This document shows positions 54,981 through 64,000 of a DNA stretch of 64,000 nucleotides, piece after piece (positions within the stretch are counted from its first letter, which is position 1; the number at the start of each line of letters is the position of its first letter). The stretch is from Acetobacter sp. DsW_063 (GTDB lineage Bacteria; Pseudomonadota; Alphaproteobacteria; Acetobacterales; Acetobacteraceae). Where the stretch lies: NCBI RefSeq assembly GCF_002153745.1, contig NZ_JOPL01000040.1:1-64000 (forward strand). Direction: 5' to 3'. The translations under genes and the position numbers were made by a program. Below the pieces are notes generated by a model that did not search any database, was not told the origin of the DNA, and saw nothing but the letters and a program-made list of their open reading frames with translations.

Positions 54981-56255
54981 ATGATGGCACACGAAGCGCC
55001 CTGGCGTACGGAACCTGATTTTGCGCTCGCGCAATCGCTTTTCGATACCTTCCAAACTATTGGCTTTGACGGACGTGGCATTACGCGCGCCTCCTACGGC
55101 GAAGGCGAAGAGCGCGCGCACAACCATGTCCGCTCCGTTGCTGCCGATTTGGGTCTTGAAGTTCGTACCGATTGGGCGATGAATCTCTATGTGACCCTTC
55201 CCGGTCGCGATCGCAGCCTACCGGCCGTCATGACAGGCTCTCATCTGGACTCCGTTCCAGTGGGCGGCAATTTCGACGGCGCAGCAGGCGTCGCGGCTGG
55301 CCTGTCGGTTTTGTCCGGCTGGGTGCGCGAAGGCGCAACGCCTTCCCGCGACGTTACGCTGATGGCGATCCGCGCCGAAGAAAGCGCCTGGTTCCCTGTC
55401 TCCTACATAGGATCCAAGGCCGCGTTCGGACTACTTGATGCAGCCGCATTGCAGGCAAGGCGGACAGATACACGCCGTACCCTGGCCGAGCATATCGCTG
55501 AAGCAGGCGGAGACCCCGAAGCATTCAAACAGCCAGGCCTTGATCCAAAGCAGATCGATTGTTTCGTCGAATTGCATATCGAGCAAGGGCCGACGCTCAT
55601 CGGGAAGAATGCACAAGTAGGGATCGTCACGGGCATTTGCGGCAGTTCACGCTATCGACACGCCGAGGTCCATGGCGTTTGGGCTCATTCGGGCGCTACT
55701 CCGCGAGCTTATCGCCATGACGCAGTCATCGGCGCTACACGTCTGGTCGAGCGCCTTCATCGCGAGTGGTTGGAAATCGAAGCCGATGGCGGAGAAATGA
55801 CCTTGACATTCGGCGTCTTCCAAACTGATCCGACCCAGGCAGATTTCAGCACAATCGCAGGCAAGGTTGGTCTGTCGATTGATGTCCGTTCACGGTTTCC
55901 CGAACTTCTGAGCAAAATGAATGCGCGTATTCTTGATATCGCACAACAGATCGCCATGGATAATGACGTCGAAATCAAGCTCGGCCCCCATACCGGAAGC
56001 ACACCGGCTCAGATGGATGACACAATTCTCAAAGATATCATGACACTGGCAAGAAATTCTGAAATTTCCGCGATTGCCATGCCTAGCGGAGCTGGTCATG
56101 ATTCGGCGATTTTCGCCGACCTGGGCGTGCCTACGGCCATGTTGTTTGTACGTAACCAGAACGGAAGTCACAATCCGGATGAAGCCATGGATTTCGAGGA
56201 TTTCAAGGCCGGCTCGAGACTATTGTCTCAAATTCTGGCTAACAGATCAGCTTGA
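54981..56255 (+). CDS. M20-family Zn-dependent amidohydrolase (carbamoylase/allantoate amidohydrolase type)
   Basis: 424 residues. Metal ligands of the hydantoinase/carbamoylase group are seen in GSHLDSVPVGGNFDGAAGV (His, Asp), RAEESAWFP (Glu), VELHIEQGP (His) and the C-terminal NGSHNPDEAMDF (His). The dimerisation and substrate segment has GSSRYRHAEVHGVWAHSGATP. It hydrolyses a ureido or amide bond of a small molecule. AGAGGAAC precedes the ATG. It belongs with the transporter cluster and may act on the imported compound. Confidence 0.88.
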   Translation: MMAHEAPWRTEPDFALAQSLFDTFQTIGFDGRGITRASYGEGEERAHNHVRSVAADLGLEVRTDWAMNLYVTLPGRDRSLPAVMTGSHLDSVPVGGNFDGAAGVAAGLSVLSGWVREGATPSRDVTLMAIRAEESAWFPVSYIGSKAAFGLLDAAALQARRTDTRRTLAEHIAEAGGDPEAFKQPGLDPKQIDCFVELHIEQGPTLIGKNAQVGIVTGICGSSRYRHAEVHGVWAHSGATPRAYRHDAVIGATRLVERLHREWLEIEADGGEMTLTFGVFQTDPTQADFSTIAGKVGLSIDVRSRFPELLSKMNARILDIAQQIAMDNDVEIKLGPHTGSTPAQMDDTILKDIMTLARNSEISAIAMPSGAGHDSAIFADLGVPTAMLFVRNQNGSHNPDEAMDFEDFKAGSRLLSQILANRSA

Positions 56256-56288
56256 CGCAAAATTCATTTCGACTGGAACTAAGGAACT

Positions 56289-57605
56289 ATGAAGCTTTCT
56301 CTTACAGGCGACAGCATTCTGTTTCGCCGACTAAATAGCGTGACTGACCCAACAATTTCTCCATTGTTCGATATCATTCGCAGATGCGACGTTTCTTTCA
56401 CCAACCTTGAGTTGGTCCCCAACGATTTCGAAGGAGATCCGGCGCTCGACCATGGCGGCACGCATTTCGGCGCTCGGTCGTGGGTACTAGACGAACTCCA
56501 GAATGCAGGGTTCGATCTGTTTGCTGCCGCGACAAATCATAGTCTTGATTACGGTATCTCTGGTCTGCGTAAATCAATAGCTGAACTTGAGAAGCGGAAC
56601 CTCTGCTACGCGGGCATTGGGGCGAATCTTGAAGAAGCACGGCGCCCGACTTACTTCACTCACCCCACCGGCACCGTGTCCATGATCTCCTGCGTCTCCA
56701 CATTTGCTCGTGGACAGGAAGCCGCGCCTCAGACGACGATCATGGCCGGACGCCCGGGCGTCAATCCGCTTCATTTCAATACCGCACACCACGTCACTGG
56801 CGCCGAAATGGAGCAATTGCAGTCGATCTATTCACGTTTGGGACTTGCGCGTGATCGTGAGCAAAAGATTCAGCTTGGCTTCGCCTTTCCCGCACCCGAG
56901 AACACTCTCAGCTTCGGAAATACAACCTTCACATTAGCCGACGTGACACGCACGCATACGACAGCAAATGAAAGTGATATTAGCGATATTTGCAGGTGGG
57001 TGCGCGAAGCTCGGCTTGTTTCGGATACCGTTGTGGTGAGCTTGCATGCTCATGAAAGCGGATATAACACGGCTGGAGAGTTGGATGTTGAAATTCCGGC
57101 GCCCTTTCTATCTGTGTTCGCCCGCCGAGCGATCGACGAAGGTGCTGATGTCGTGGTTTGCCACGGACCACACTTGCTTCGCGGGATGGAAATCTACAAA
57201 GGCCATCCTATTTTTTACAGCCTTGGGAACTTTATTGGACAAAATGAGTTGGTCGAACGCCTTCCCGCGGAGTCGTATAGTGTTAATCGAGCGCCGTTAG
57301 ATTTGACGCCTCATCAAGTTTATAAAAAGCGCAGCGAAAACGACCGTAAAGGTTTTCCATCCGATATTCGATTTTGGGAGACTGTTGTGCCAATATGCGA
57401 TTTCTCTGGATCAAAATTAAACTCCATTGAAATCCTTCCCGTTTCCTTAAACTTGTGTCGAAACGCGCATACCCGCGGGCGCCCAGCACTCGCAACGGGC
57501 AGTGAAGCAAAAAAAATTATTGATAAGTTCACGACACTGTCATCGGGTTGCGAAGGTGTTTTTTCGCGAGAGAATGATCGCCTATTTTGGCGCCCAGACG
57601 CTTGA
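56289..57605 (+). CDS. CapA-family metallophosphatase-fold protein
   Basis: 438 residues. The N-terminus LSLTGDSILFRRL, followed by FTNLELVPNDFEG and ATNHSLDYGISGL, and the later VVVSLHAHESGYN and VVCHGPHLLRGMEIYKGHPIFYSLGNFIGQ are the CapA (PGA_cap) metal-site blocks. CapA proteins are linked to poly-gamma-glutamate, but members without signal peptides occur in catabolic clusters. This one has none, so it is probably cytosolic. It lies 33 bases after the M20 gene behind AAGGA. Its reaction here is unknown. Confidence 0.85.
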   Translation: MKLSLTGDSILFRRLNSVTDPTISPLFDIIRRCDVSFTNLELVPNDFEGDPALDHGGTHFGARSWVLDELQNAGFDLFAAATNHSLDYGISGLRKSIAELEKRNLCYAGIGANLEEARRPTYFTHPTGTVSMISCVSTFARGQEAAPQTTIMAGRPGVNPLHFNTAHHVTGAEMEQLQSIYSRLGLARDREQKIQLGFAFPAPENTLSFGNTTFTLADVTRTHTTANESDISDICRWVREARLVSDTVVVSLHAHESGYNTAGELDVEIPAPFLSVFARRAIDEGADVVVCHGPHLLRGMEIYKGHPIFYSLGNFIGQNELVERLPAESYSVNRAPLDLTPHQVYKKRSENDRKGFPSDIRFWETVVPICDFSGSKLNSIEILPVSLNLCRNAHTRGRPALATGSEAKKIIDKFTTLSSGCEGVFSRENDRLFWRPDA

Positions 57606-57710
57606 TCCCAACGCTTTCAACTCCCGCGGGCGAGCAATAGACCCCGGAAGAAAATACCTTGTTTTTACAGATAAAATATCAATTTTCTTTAAATAACAAA
57701 AATATTTACA

Positions 57711-58000
57711 GGAATTCGCGTAGAATTACCCGAGCCCACTGAGTTGTCTGTGCATGGGCGAGGAGAGGCGAATCTGCGCATTCTGCCGAGCCTTGCTCCG
57801 TTTGTCGGAGAAAGCGACGCTGAGGCCCGAGATAAATTCGAAAGCTATCTGCGTTATCTTGATCACGGCGAAAGCCTGCGGGGGTTGTCATCATACGCCA
57901 GCTTGGGCATCGACCTGTCGGCATGGCCTGCTGATCGACCGATTGAACTGGATGACGTTGCGGAAACGAACAGTCATAAAAGCCGTCAGTCCTTGATTAC
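57711..58000 (+). pseudogene. Fragment of an FMN-dependent monooxygenase (NtaA/SnaA/DszA type)
   Basis: An in-frame stretch of about 90 codons reads ELPEPTELSVHGRGEANLRILPSLAPFVGESDAEARDKFESYL and ends DLSAWPADRPIELDDVAETNSHKSRQSLIT. This is the internal part of flavin-dependent monooxygenases of the nitrilotriacetate/dibenzothiophene-sulfone type. The N-terminal barrel and the C-terminal third are missing and unrelated sequence follows, so it is a decayed remnant. It sits between the end of the hydrolase cluster and dnaE2. Confidence 0.7.
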
Positions 58001-58102
58001 CAGAAGCCCAAAAACCAGAGGCAACAGGAGGCGCCAAGTTAGGAGCCTCTCGTCCGCCATTGAAAAATTCAACTCGCGAGCCTCCGTTAAAGGCGTTCCT
58101 CC

Positions 58103-61100
58103 TCAATGAAAATCTCGTGACTTATTCAATGACACAGCTCGTCTTCCATTAGTTTCTGCAGATTTTTTCTTCCCATCGCTGTATAGTGCTACATCCAGCA
58201 ACATATGAGACAGATCGGTCAGTTCTAATGTGACAAGATGCACGACGTCTCCTTCACGCTGAATGCGCCCTCTCGCCGCAATCATAGACGCGGACAGGAT
58301 GATCGGGCGGTATTTCTCAAAAATATCCGGCCATATTACCAAATTGGCGATGCCTGTTTCGTCTTCCAGTGTAAGAAAACAAACCCCCTCTCCCGATCCT
58401 GGTCGCTGACGTACCAGCACCAGCCCGGCCACTTCTGCGCGCTTGCCATCGCGGGACCCCATGGCTATCCCGCAGGTCACAATCTCCCTCTCCCGAAGAC
58501 TCTGCCGCAGGAACGACACCGGATGCGCTCGCAGGCTGAGGCCCACATGGCTGTAGTCTCCGGCCACCTCGGCGCCATCAGTCATCGGTGCAAGCGTCAT
58601 GACTGGTTCATCAACCTCCCGCACTTGCTTCGCCGCTTCGAAGAGCGGTAACGGCTCGTCGCGCAATCCTTTGATCATCCATAACGCTTCGCGCCGAGCC
58701 AACCCGAGAGACGGCCTGAAAGCATCAGCCTCCGCCAGGCAGATCAGCGCCTCCTGCGACGCCCCTGCCCGACGCCAGAGATCATCGATCGAGGCGAACC
58801 GCCGACGCATACGCGCCGCGATGATCGCTGATACATGGACATTGGACAGGCCCTTGACCAGACTCATCCCCAACCGCACGGCAAAGCGACCATTGCCGTC
58901 CTTTTCGCCCTCCAACGTGCAGTCCCAGCGGGAATCGTTGATGCAGACAGGCCGAACTTCGACGCCGTGCTCACGCGCATCCCGCACGAGTTGCGCGGGC
59001 GCATAGAACCCCATGGGCTGGGAATTAAGTAACGAGACCAGAAACACATCAGGATGGTGACATTTCAGCCAGCTCGACGCATAGGCCAGAATAGCAAAGC
59101 TTGCTGCATGACTTTCAGGAAAACCGTAAGATCCAAACCCTTCGAGTTGCCGACAGATCCGTTCCGCGAAGTCCGATGGGTATCCCTTACGCGCCATGCC
59201 CTCCATCAGCCGTGTCTGGAATTGCGAGATCGTATCGGTGTTCTTGAAGGTCGCCATCGCTCTTCGCAACCCGTCCGCCTCAGCGGCTGTGAACCCCGCA
59301 CAGACCATCGCCACCTGCATAACCTGCTCTTGAAACAGCGGCACCCCAAGCGTGCGCTTGAGCACCTCCCTCAATTCCGGCGTCGGATAATCTTCAGCCT
59401 CCTTCCCTTCCCGGCGACGTAAATAAGGATGCACCATGTCGCCTTGTATGGGTCCTGGGCGAACGATCGCCACCTCAACCACCAGATCATAAAAAGTCCG
59501 GGGTTTGAGCCTCGGCAGCATCGACATCTGGGCACGAGATTCAATCTGAAACACGCCGATCGTATCAGCCTTGCAGATCATGGCGTAGGTGCGCGGATCC
59601 TCCGCCGGAATGGTCTGGAGCGTGAGATGCTGGCCTTTATGCTCGGCCAACAGGTCCAGCCCCCTCTTCATGCAGGTGAGCATCCCAAGAGCGAGGACAT
59701 CGACTTTCATGAATTTCAGCGCGTCGATATCATCCTTATCCCACTCGATGATCTGGCGATCATCCATAGATGCAGGTTCGATCGGTGCCAGCTCGTCCAG
59801 CCTGTCGCGCGTCAGCACGAACCCGCCAGGATGCTGCGAAAGATGACGCGGCGCCCCGATCAGACTCTGCGCCAGTTCAAGTGTCAGACGGACACGTCGG
59901 TCGGTCAGATCGATGCCTGCAACAGAGGATTGCTCGATACCTACCTTGCGTGACCAGCCCCATATCTGCTTGCTGAGCAAAGCGATTACATCCTCGGGCA
60001 AGCCCATGACCTTGCCAACGTCACGCAACGCCCCCCTGGCTCGGTAGCGAATCACCACAGCCGCCAAGGCGGCGCGATCCCGACCATAATGGTCATAGAC
60101 CCACTGGATGATTTCCTCGCGACGGGCATGCTCAAAATCGACGTCAATATCGGGCGGCTCTCTCCGTTCCTCAGAGATAAATCGCTCAAACAGAAGTGAG
60201 GTAGTCGAAGGATCGATCGCCGTAATGCCCAGCACAAAACACACCGCGCTGTTGGCGGCCGATCCTCGTCCCTGACAGAGGATATCGCGGCGTCTGGCCT
60301 CCCGAACGATCGAATGCACAGTCAGGAAATAGGGCGCGTAGTCCATACGCCCTATCAAAGCCAACTCATGATCGAGACTCTGCTTCACACCTGACGGAAT
60401 GCTCTCGCCATAGATTTTTCGCGCAGCGCGCCAGGTCAAGTATTCCAGCGCCTGCTGCGGCATCTGGCCGGGCGTTTCGATCTCGTCTGGATATTGATAG
60501 GCCAGATCATCAAGACTGAACCGGCAGCGCGTGACGATTTCCATCGTGCGATCGACTGCTTCCGGGTAACGAGAGAACAACCTTGCCATTTCTCCGGGCG
60601 GCTTGAGATAGCGGTCCGCGTAGCGCTCACGCGCAAAGCCGGCGTTCTCGATGGTGGTGTTGTGTCGCACGCAAGTGACTACATCCTGCAGAATGCGCCG
60701 ATCGTAAGTATGAAACAGCACATCGTTGGTGACGACGGTTTTTACGTTCTGAACGTGCGCCAGATTGGCCAGCTCGTAGAGCCGCATCTGGTCGTTTGGG
60801 CGCCGCCGCAACGTCAGAGCCATATAGGCGCGATCGCCAAATGTCGTACGCAGGCGACGCAGGTTTTCCGCGCACTCGTCATCCGCGATCTCAGGAGTCA
60901 GCACGACGAGCAGCCCCTCATTCCATTCGCCGAGATCGCGCCAGTGCAGGCTACATTTTCCTTTACCCGCACGAGCCTTGCCGATCGACAACAGCCGACA
61001 CAGCCTCCCATAAGCAGCCCGGTCTGTCGGATAGACCAGAACGGGCGGGCCATCTTCGAGATCGAGCCGACATCCCACGACCAAACGAACGCCGACGCTC

Positions 61101-61279
61101 TTGGCGGCAACGTGAGCCTGAACCATTCCGGCCAGAGAATTGCGATCACAGACGCCCAGCGCTGCGAACCCGAGCGCCTTCGCCTGTTCAAATAATTCGA
61201 TCGGAGAGGACACACCCCGCAGAAACGAAAAGTAGGTCGTGACCTGCAATTCGGCGTAGCTGCGGCAGGCGTCCATCAT
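58103..61279 (-). CDS. dnaE2: Error-prone DNA polymerase DnaE2
   Basis: 1058 residues, shorter than replicative DnaE. The PHP domain is N-terminal ([15 protein letters not shown]). The polymerase core has [17 protein letters not shown] (335-351) and the catalytic aspartates in PDIDVDF (376-382). A helix-hairpin-helix region and an OB-fold near the C-terminus ([28 protein letters not shown]) complete it. It extends past lesions during the SOS response with ImuA and ImuB. The ATG overlaps the imuB stop. Confidence 0.95.
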   Translation of the reverse strand: MMDACRSYAELQVTTYFSFLRGVSSPIELFEQAKALGFAALGVCDRNSLAGMVQAHVAAKSVGVRLVVGCRLDLEDGPPVLVYPTDRAAYGRLCRLLSIGKARAGKGKCSLHWRDLGEWNEGLLVVLTPEIADDECAENLRRLRTTFGDRAYMALTLRRRPNDQMRLYELANLAHVQNVKTVVTNDVLFHTYDRRILQDVVTCVRHNTTIENAGFARERYADRYLKPPGEMARLFSRYPEAVDRTMEIVTRCRFSLDDLAYQYPDEIETPGQMPQQALEYLTWRAARKIYGESIPSGVKQSLDHELALIGRMDYAPYFLTVHSIVREARRRDILCQGRGSAANSAVCFVLGITAIDPSTTSLLFERFISEERREPPDIDVDFEHARREEIIQWVYDHYGRDRAALAAVVIRYRARGALRDVGKVMGLPEDVIALLSKQIWGWSRKVGIEQSSVAGIDLTDRRVRLTLELAQSLIGAPRHLSQHPGGFVLTRDRLDELAPIEPASMDDRQIIEWDKDDIDALKFMKVDVLALGMLTCMKRGLDLLAEHKGQHLTLQTIPAEDPRTYAMICKADTIGVFQIESRAQMSMLPRLKPRTFYDLVVEVAIVRPGPIQGDMVHPYLRRREGKEAEDYPTPELREVLKRTLGVPLFQEQVMQVAMVCAGFTAAEADGLRRAMATFKNTDTISQFQTRLMEGMARKGYPSDFAERICRQLEGFGSYGFPESHAASFAILAYASSWLKCHHPDVFLVSLLNSQPMGFYAPAQLVRDAREHGVEVRPVCINDSRWDCTLEGEKDGNGRFAVRLGMSLVKGLSNVHVSAIIAARMRRRFASIDDLWRRAGASQEALICLAEADAFRPSLGLARREALWMIKGLRDEPLPLFEAAKQVREVDEPVMTLAPMTDGAEVAGDYSHVGLSLRAHPVSFLRQSLREREIVTCGIAMGSRDGKRAEVAGLVLVRQRPGSGEGVCFLTLEDETGIANLVIWPDIFEKYRPIILSASMIAARGRIQREGDVVHLVTLELTDLSHMLLDVALYSDGKKKSAETNGRRAVSLNKSRDFH

Positions 61280-62841
61280 CCAAAGATGCCGTGAATGAAC
61301 CAGTTTTGCGAACCGGTTTCTCCATGCTCACCATCACCTGCACGGTAAAGCCAGAACCGTTCGCCGTTCGTATCCTCCACACGGAAGTAGTCCCTGACTA
61401 CCGTCCGTTCCGCGTCTCGGCTCCACCACTCCCCGAACACGCGCTCCGGCCCGTCGGCGCATTTCACCTTGCGCCGGATCCCCCGCCAGATGAAGAACCG
61501 TGGTGGTTGATCTGGCAATTCCGCCACCGCCTGCACTACTTCGGGTTTTGACAGCAGCCGGGTCGGGCGCGGCCACTGATCGGGCCAGCGAGAAGCATCA
61601 GTGACCGGAGCAAGAGGCGGCACGCGCTGAACCGAGCGTTCAGGCACGTCGCTTTCCAACGGAACGACACGATAGAGCGCATCGCTACCCAGCCGGTTGA
61701 CCAGCGTGTCGATCAACCCCGAAAGATCGGCCGTCGGTTCCTCGGTCAATGCCGACACCCGTTGCCGCTGCTCGATCGGCTCAGCCTGCGCCGCGAAAAG
61801 CTCCATTCTTTCGATCCCGAAACCGGGCTCTATGGTCTCGATCCGTTCGCTGAGCAAACGGGTCAGGTATTTCGAATCACGAACCGGTCGGGCAAGAGTC
61901 ACACGCACCACCTGCATGGCGCTATCGACGCGATGCAGCATCAGGTCCAGTCGCCTGGCTCCGAGCCCGCGCTTCTCCAGTTCGACGCAGAGCAGGGGCG
62001 CCAACAACCCAACATAACGAGCAATGGTCTCCGCAGCCGCAATGGGTTCCGCGAAATTACGCGACACCATAACAGGATCGACCGGACGGATCGGGTGGAT
62101 CGGCTCTCCTACCCGTCCGTAAGCCTGATCCAGCCTTCGGACGAGGCCGTCGCCAAAACGCAAAGTCAGCGGCGCGCGAGGGGCATTTTCCAGATCGCGT
62201 ATCCGCGTCAGACCCAGATCGGTCAGACCAGACACCGTCTCCGACGGCAGTCGCAGGACCCCGACAGGCAAACCCGACAGGGCCTTCGCGCAATTGCCCG
62301 GGTCCACCACCACGACCGCGTCCTTGGTGGTGCGCGCCACAGCGAACGCCGTTCCCAGAGTATCGGCGACAACCGCTCGGGCCGTAAAGCCGGCGCCCTG
62401 AAGGCGATGAACGACATCGCGCAGCATCGCAGCTTCACCGCCATGAAGATGATCTGTCCCGGTGGTCTCCAGCACCAGCCCGTCCTGACCGTCAACCGCC
62501 ACAATCGGCGCCACTCGCTGCTGAAGCCATAACGCCAGTCTTTCAAGAGCCTCGCGGTCTGCGTCAGGGCGGGCGTCCATGACTACCAAACCGGGAAAGA
62601 GCGCTTGCGCCTTGGCGATCGGCATGCCGACAGAAAGGCCAATCTTGCGACCTGCGAGATCGACTGCCAGCGCTACACGCCGACTGCCGTCGCGACCGGC
62701 AAGAAGCAGCGGAACATCGCTGGGAGGCGCTGCGTCCCCCAGTTCCCGGCGCAACCGGTCAGTAGCCCAGAGCGGCAACCACACCGATACGATGCGCTGG
62801 CGGGGTCGGAGCGCCAGCAATCCGCAGTCCTGCCGGTCCAT
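61276..62841 (-). CDS. imuB: ImuB, catalytically inactive Y-family polymerase-like protein
   Basis: 521 residues of the DinB/UmuC superfamily ([48 protein letters not shown]). The usual acidic catalytic residues of Y polymerases are not in place, as expected for ImuB, which acts as an adaptor to the beta clamp and DnaE2. A start at 62841 follows GGAGG at good spacing. A start 18 bases upstream lacks one. It overlaps imuA by about 83 bases and dnaE2 by four. Confidence 0.93.
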   Translation of the reverse strand: MDRQDCGLLALRPRQRIVSVWLPLWATDRLRRELGDAAPPSDVPLLLAGRDGSRRVALAVDLAGRKIGLSVGMPIAKAQALFPGLVVMDARPDADREALERLALWLQQRVAPIVAVDGQDGLVLETTGTDHLHGGEAAMLRDVVHRLQGAGFTARAVVADTLGTAFAVARTTKDAVVVVDPGNCAKALSGLPVGVLRLPSETVSGLTDLGLTRIRDLENAPRAPLTLRFGDGLVRRLDQAYGRVGEPIHPIRPVDPVMVSRNFAEPIAAAETIARYVGLLAPLLCVELEKRGLGARRLDLMLHRVDSAMQVVRVTLARPVRDSKYLTRLLSERIETIEPGFGIERMELFAAQAEPIEQRQRVSALTEEPTADLSGLIDTLVNRLGSDALYRVVPLESDVPERSVQRVPPLAPVTDASRWPDQWPRPTRLLSKPEVVQAVAELPDQPPRFFIWRGIRRKVKCADGPERVFGEWWSRDAERTVVRDYFRVEDTNGERFWLYRAGDGEHGETGSQNWFIHGIFG

Positions 62842-63517
62842 CGCCTGCCTCCACTTCAAAAACGCCGCTTTCGCCCGAACGAGTCCGGATCAATTCTAAC
62901 AACCAGCGGCTCTGTCCTACGCCCTGCACTGGCAGCTCTGCCGACGGCATGGCGGATACACGCCAGCGCGTAGACGACGCCGTCGGCTTGCCGAAATCCG
63001 CTCCATTGGCCAGACGGGGCCAGCGGCGAATGGCGATGCCGAGCGCCCCACCGCTCTCAGCGGCGAGTTGCAGTCGCCGCGACGCCGTCATAGTCAGACG
63101 TCCGACCTCCGCCACGACAGCACTCAGGCCCCCGTGGCGAAGCCCCTCTTCAAAACAGGCAAGCCCATCTGCGTCCGACTCCACCTCGACGAACACGACC
63201 CGCGTCGGGGGCAACCCCGCCTGTTGCAAGGATGGCGCAAACAGATCAGCTTTTTTGGCGATCCACAGAACCTGCCCCCCCGTAAGAGCAGCAAGTCCTG
63301 CCGAAAAACGTGCAGCCACGGCAGCATTAACCGCATCATCGCCGCCTCCCGCCACCTCGTGCAAAGCTCCCAAGGGTAGCCCGCCACCCGGCAGCTTCTG
63401 GTCGATCTCCGGCACCCCGAGCGGCGCCGCGGCCTTCCTGTGGCCCAGCCGCCCCTCCATTCGGCGTATTTTTTCACGCAGGGCATCCAGCGGGGGCGGC
63501 GTGACAGGGGCAGCCAT
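62759..63517 (-). CDS. imuA: ImuA, RecA-like component of the translesion complex
   Basis: 252 residues. The N-terminus (LREKIRRMEGR, LGVPEIDQKLPGGGLPLGALHEVAGGG) fits ImuA, a RecA-related protein without a convincing Walker A. It connects RecA and ImuB during induced mutagenesis. First gene of imuA-imuB-dnaE2 with a LexA box 40 bases upstream. The end overlaps imuB extensively in another frame. Confidence 0.92.
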   Translation of the reverse strand: MAAPVTPPPLDALREKIRRMEGRLGHRKAAAPLGVPEIDQKLPGGGLPLGALHEVAGGGDDAVNAAVAARFSAGLAALTGGQVLWIAKKADLFAPSLQQAGLPPTRVVFVEVESDADGLACFEEGLRHGGLSAVVAEVGRLTMTASRRLQLAAESGGALGIAIRRWPRLANGADFGKPTASSTRWRVSAMPSAELPVQGVGQSRWLLELIRTRSGESGVFEVEAGDGPAGLRIAGAPTPPAHRIGVVAALGY

Positions 63518-63556
63518 ATCAAGGGTCCATCAGTCTTTCCGGCAGGGTTGCCTAGT

Positions 63557-63571
63557 GTTCTCTTTTTGTTC
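63557..63571. promoter_or_regulatory. LexA (SOS) box of imuA-imuB-dnaE2
   Basis: GTTC (63557-63560), seven bases, GTTC (63568-63571) is the exact alphaproteobacterial LexA direct repeat. It lies 40-54 bases before the imuA ATG, in promoter position. Confidence 0.8.
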
Positions 63572-64000
63572 CATTCCAGATGGAAGAGTCAATGCGAAAC
63601 GCGAGGAGCCTTCTCCAGACGAGCAGTCCTGCAGGAAAGATCGAAGAGCTGCGGGGCCATAGACTGAGTGACCGATTTCAGACGCAGCAGACGTTGATTA
63701 ATGACGCCCTCGGGCATTCTCGTCGTGCCGCATGGCCAGAGCTGCGTTCATGGCTCCCAGGATCGCGGTAGAGCCACATCAAACAGCTTTAGTAAGCGGG
63801 CGCGCCCTGGCGACTCTGGTATGGGCAAGCGTCTTGAGTGATGGACGAAATCGAAAACGCTCTCGGGCTTGCTGCCCCATTCGCACATTACCGCTTCAAT
63901 TATTTTTATTCCTAAAGAACATGAATAATAAGAAGGTTTTCTTAATCATTGCCCCCCTCACCAAAGCTTGACGCAATGCCTGAGCGCCCGCGGCAGACGA
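63572..64000. other. Right end of the window, no gene recognised
   Basis: Short frames such as 63732-63971 have no ribosome binding site or family features. The divergent promoter for any rightward gene would lie here. The next gene is outside the window. Confidence 0.45.

Overview
The window reads as chromosome of an alphaproteobacterium, most likely an acetic acid bacterium (Acetobacteraceae). This rests on gene content rather than on one marker: an imuA-imuB-dnaE2 cassette behind a GTTC-N7-GTTC LexA box, an ECF16-type SigF/NrsF pair with GTAACC-N16-CGAA promoters, lapA-pyrF-trpF, secB, a GTG-started FrmA with FrmR, and a large WYxxxYPD-repeat glycosyltransferase. The core is GC-rich and tightly packed with many ATGA stop/start overlaps. 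Two stretches stand apart: a 14.08-kb integrated element (26118-40198) and an AT-rich patch beside it (about 40.7-43.2 kb).

Left part (0.5-16.3 kb): a small lipoprotein; an L,D-transpeptidase; an Rrf2 regulator with a thioredoxin-reductase-like flavoprotein and a palindrome over the regulator's start codon; the 2-methylcitrate cycle genes prpD-prpC-prpB; then an oxidative-damage locus. In that locus msrB-msrA-sigF-nrsF is transcribed leftward. A cytochrome b, a molybdopterin oxidoreductase, a methionine-rich secreted protein, a catalase-like haem protein and a cytochrome b561 are transcribed rightward. Three perfect SigF-type promoters drive the two divergent arms and the methionine-rich gene. 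This closely matches the known SigF/NrsF/YedY1/YedZ1/MrpX hypochlorite-scavenging system, enlarged here by MsrA and MsrB. FrmA/FrmR (formaldehyde detoxification) follow.

Middle (17-26 kb): a Gfo/Idh dehydrogenase and a TIM-barrel isomerase (sugar or polyol catabolism), the glycosyltransferase, secB, lapA-pyrF-trpF and tRNA-Ser(GGA). The 3' end of this tRNA is the attachment site of the integrated element. The element carries a tyrosine recombinase, a phage tail tape-measure protein, a candidate HUH Rep-like protein, an HTH protein, a serine recombinase, a GH19 endolysin and several unrecognised small or secreted proteins, but no capsid, portal or large terminase. It is a decayed prophage or a phage satellite. 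A 17-bp direct repeat of the tRNA end marks the far boundary. Just outside it lie a zinc-ribbon protein and a TIR-domain protein of the CAP12/Pycsar-effector type, a candidate anti-phage NADase.

Right part (43.2-64 kb): a TonB-dependent receptor; a VOC-LysR-M24 operon; and, divergently, a GntR-led chain encoding a glutamine amidotransferase, a periplasmic binding protein, a second M24 enzyme, a fused two-domain permease, an ABC ATPase, an M20 amidohydrolase and a CapA-like phosphoesterase. Both M24 proteins look creatinase-like with altered metal ligands, so the cluster probably imports and hydrolyses an unknown small nitrogenous or amide compound. A monooxygenase remnant and the SOS-regulated imuA-imuB-dnaE2 translesion cassette end the window.
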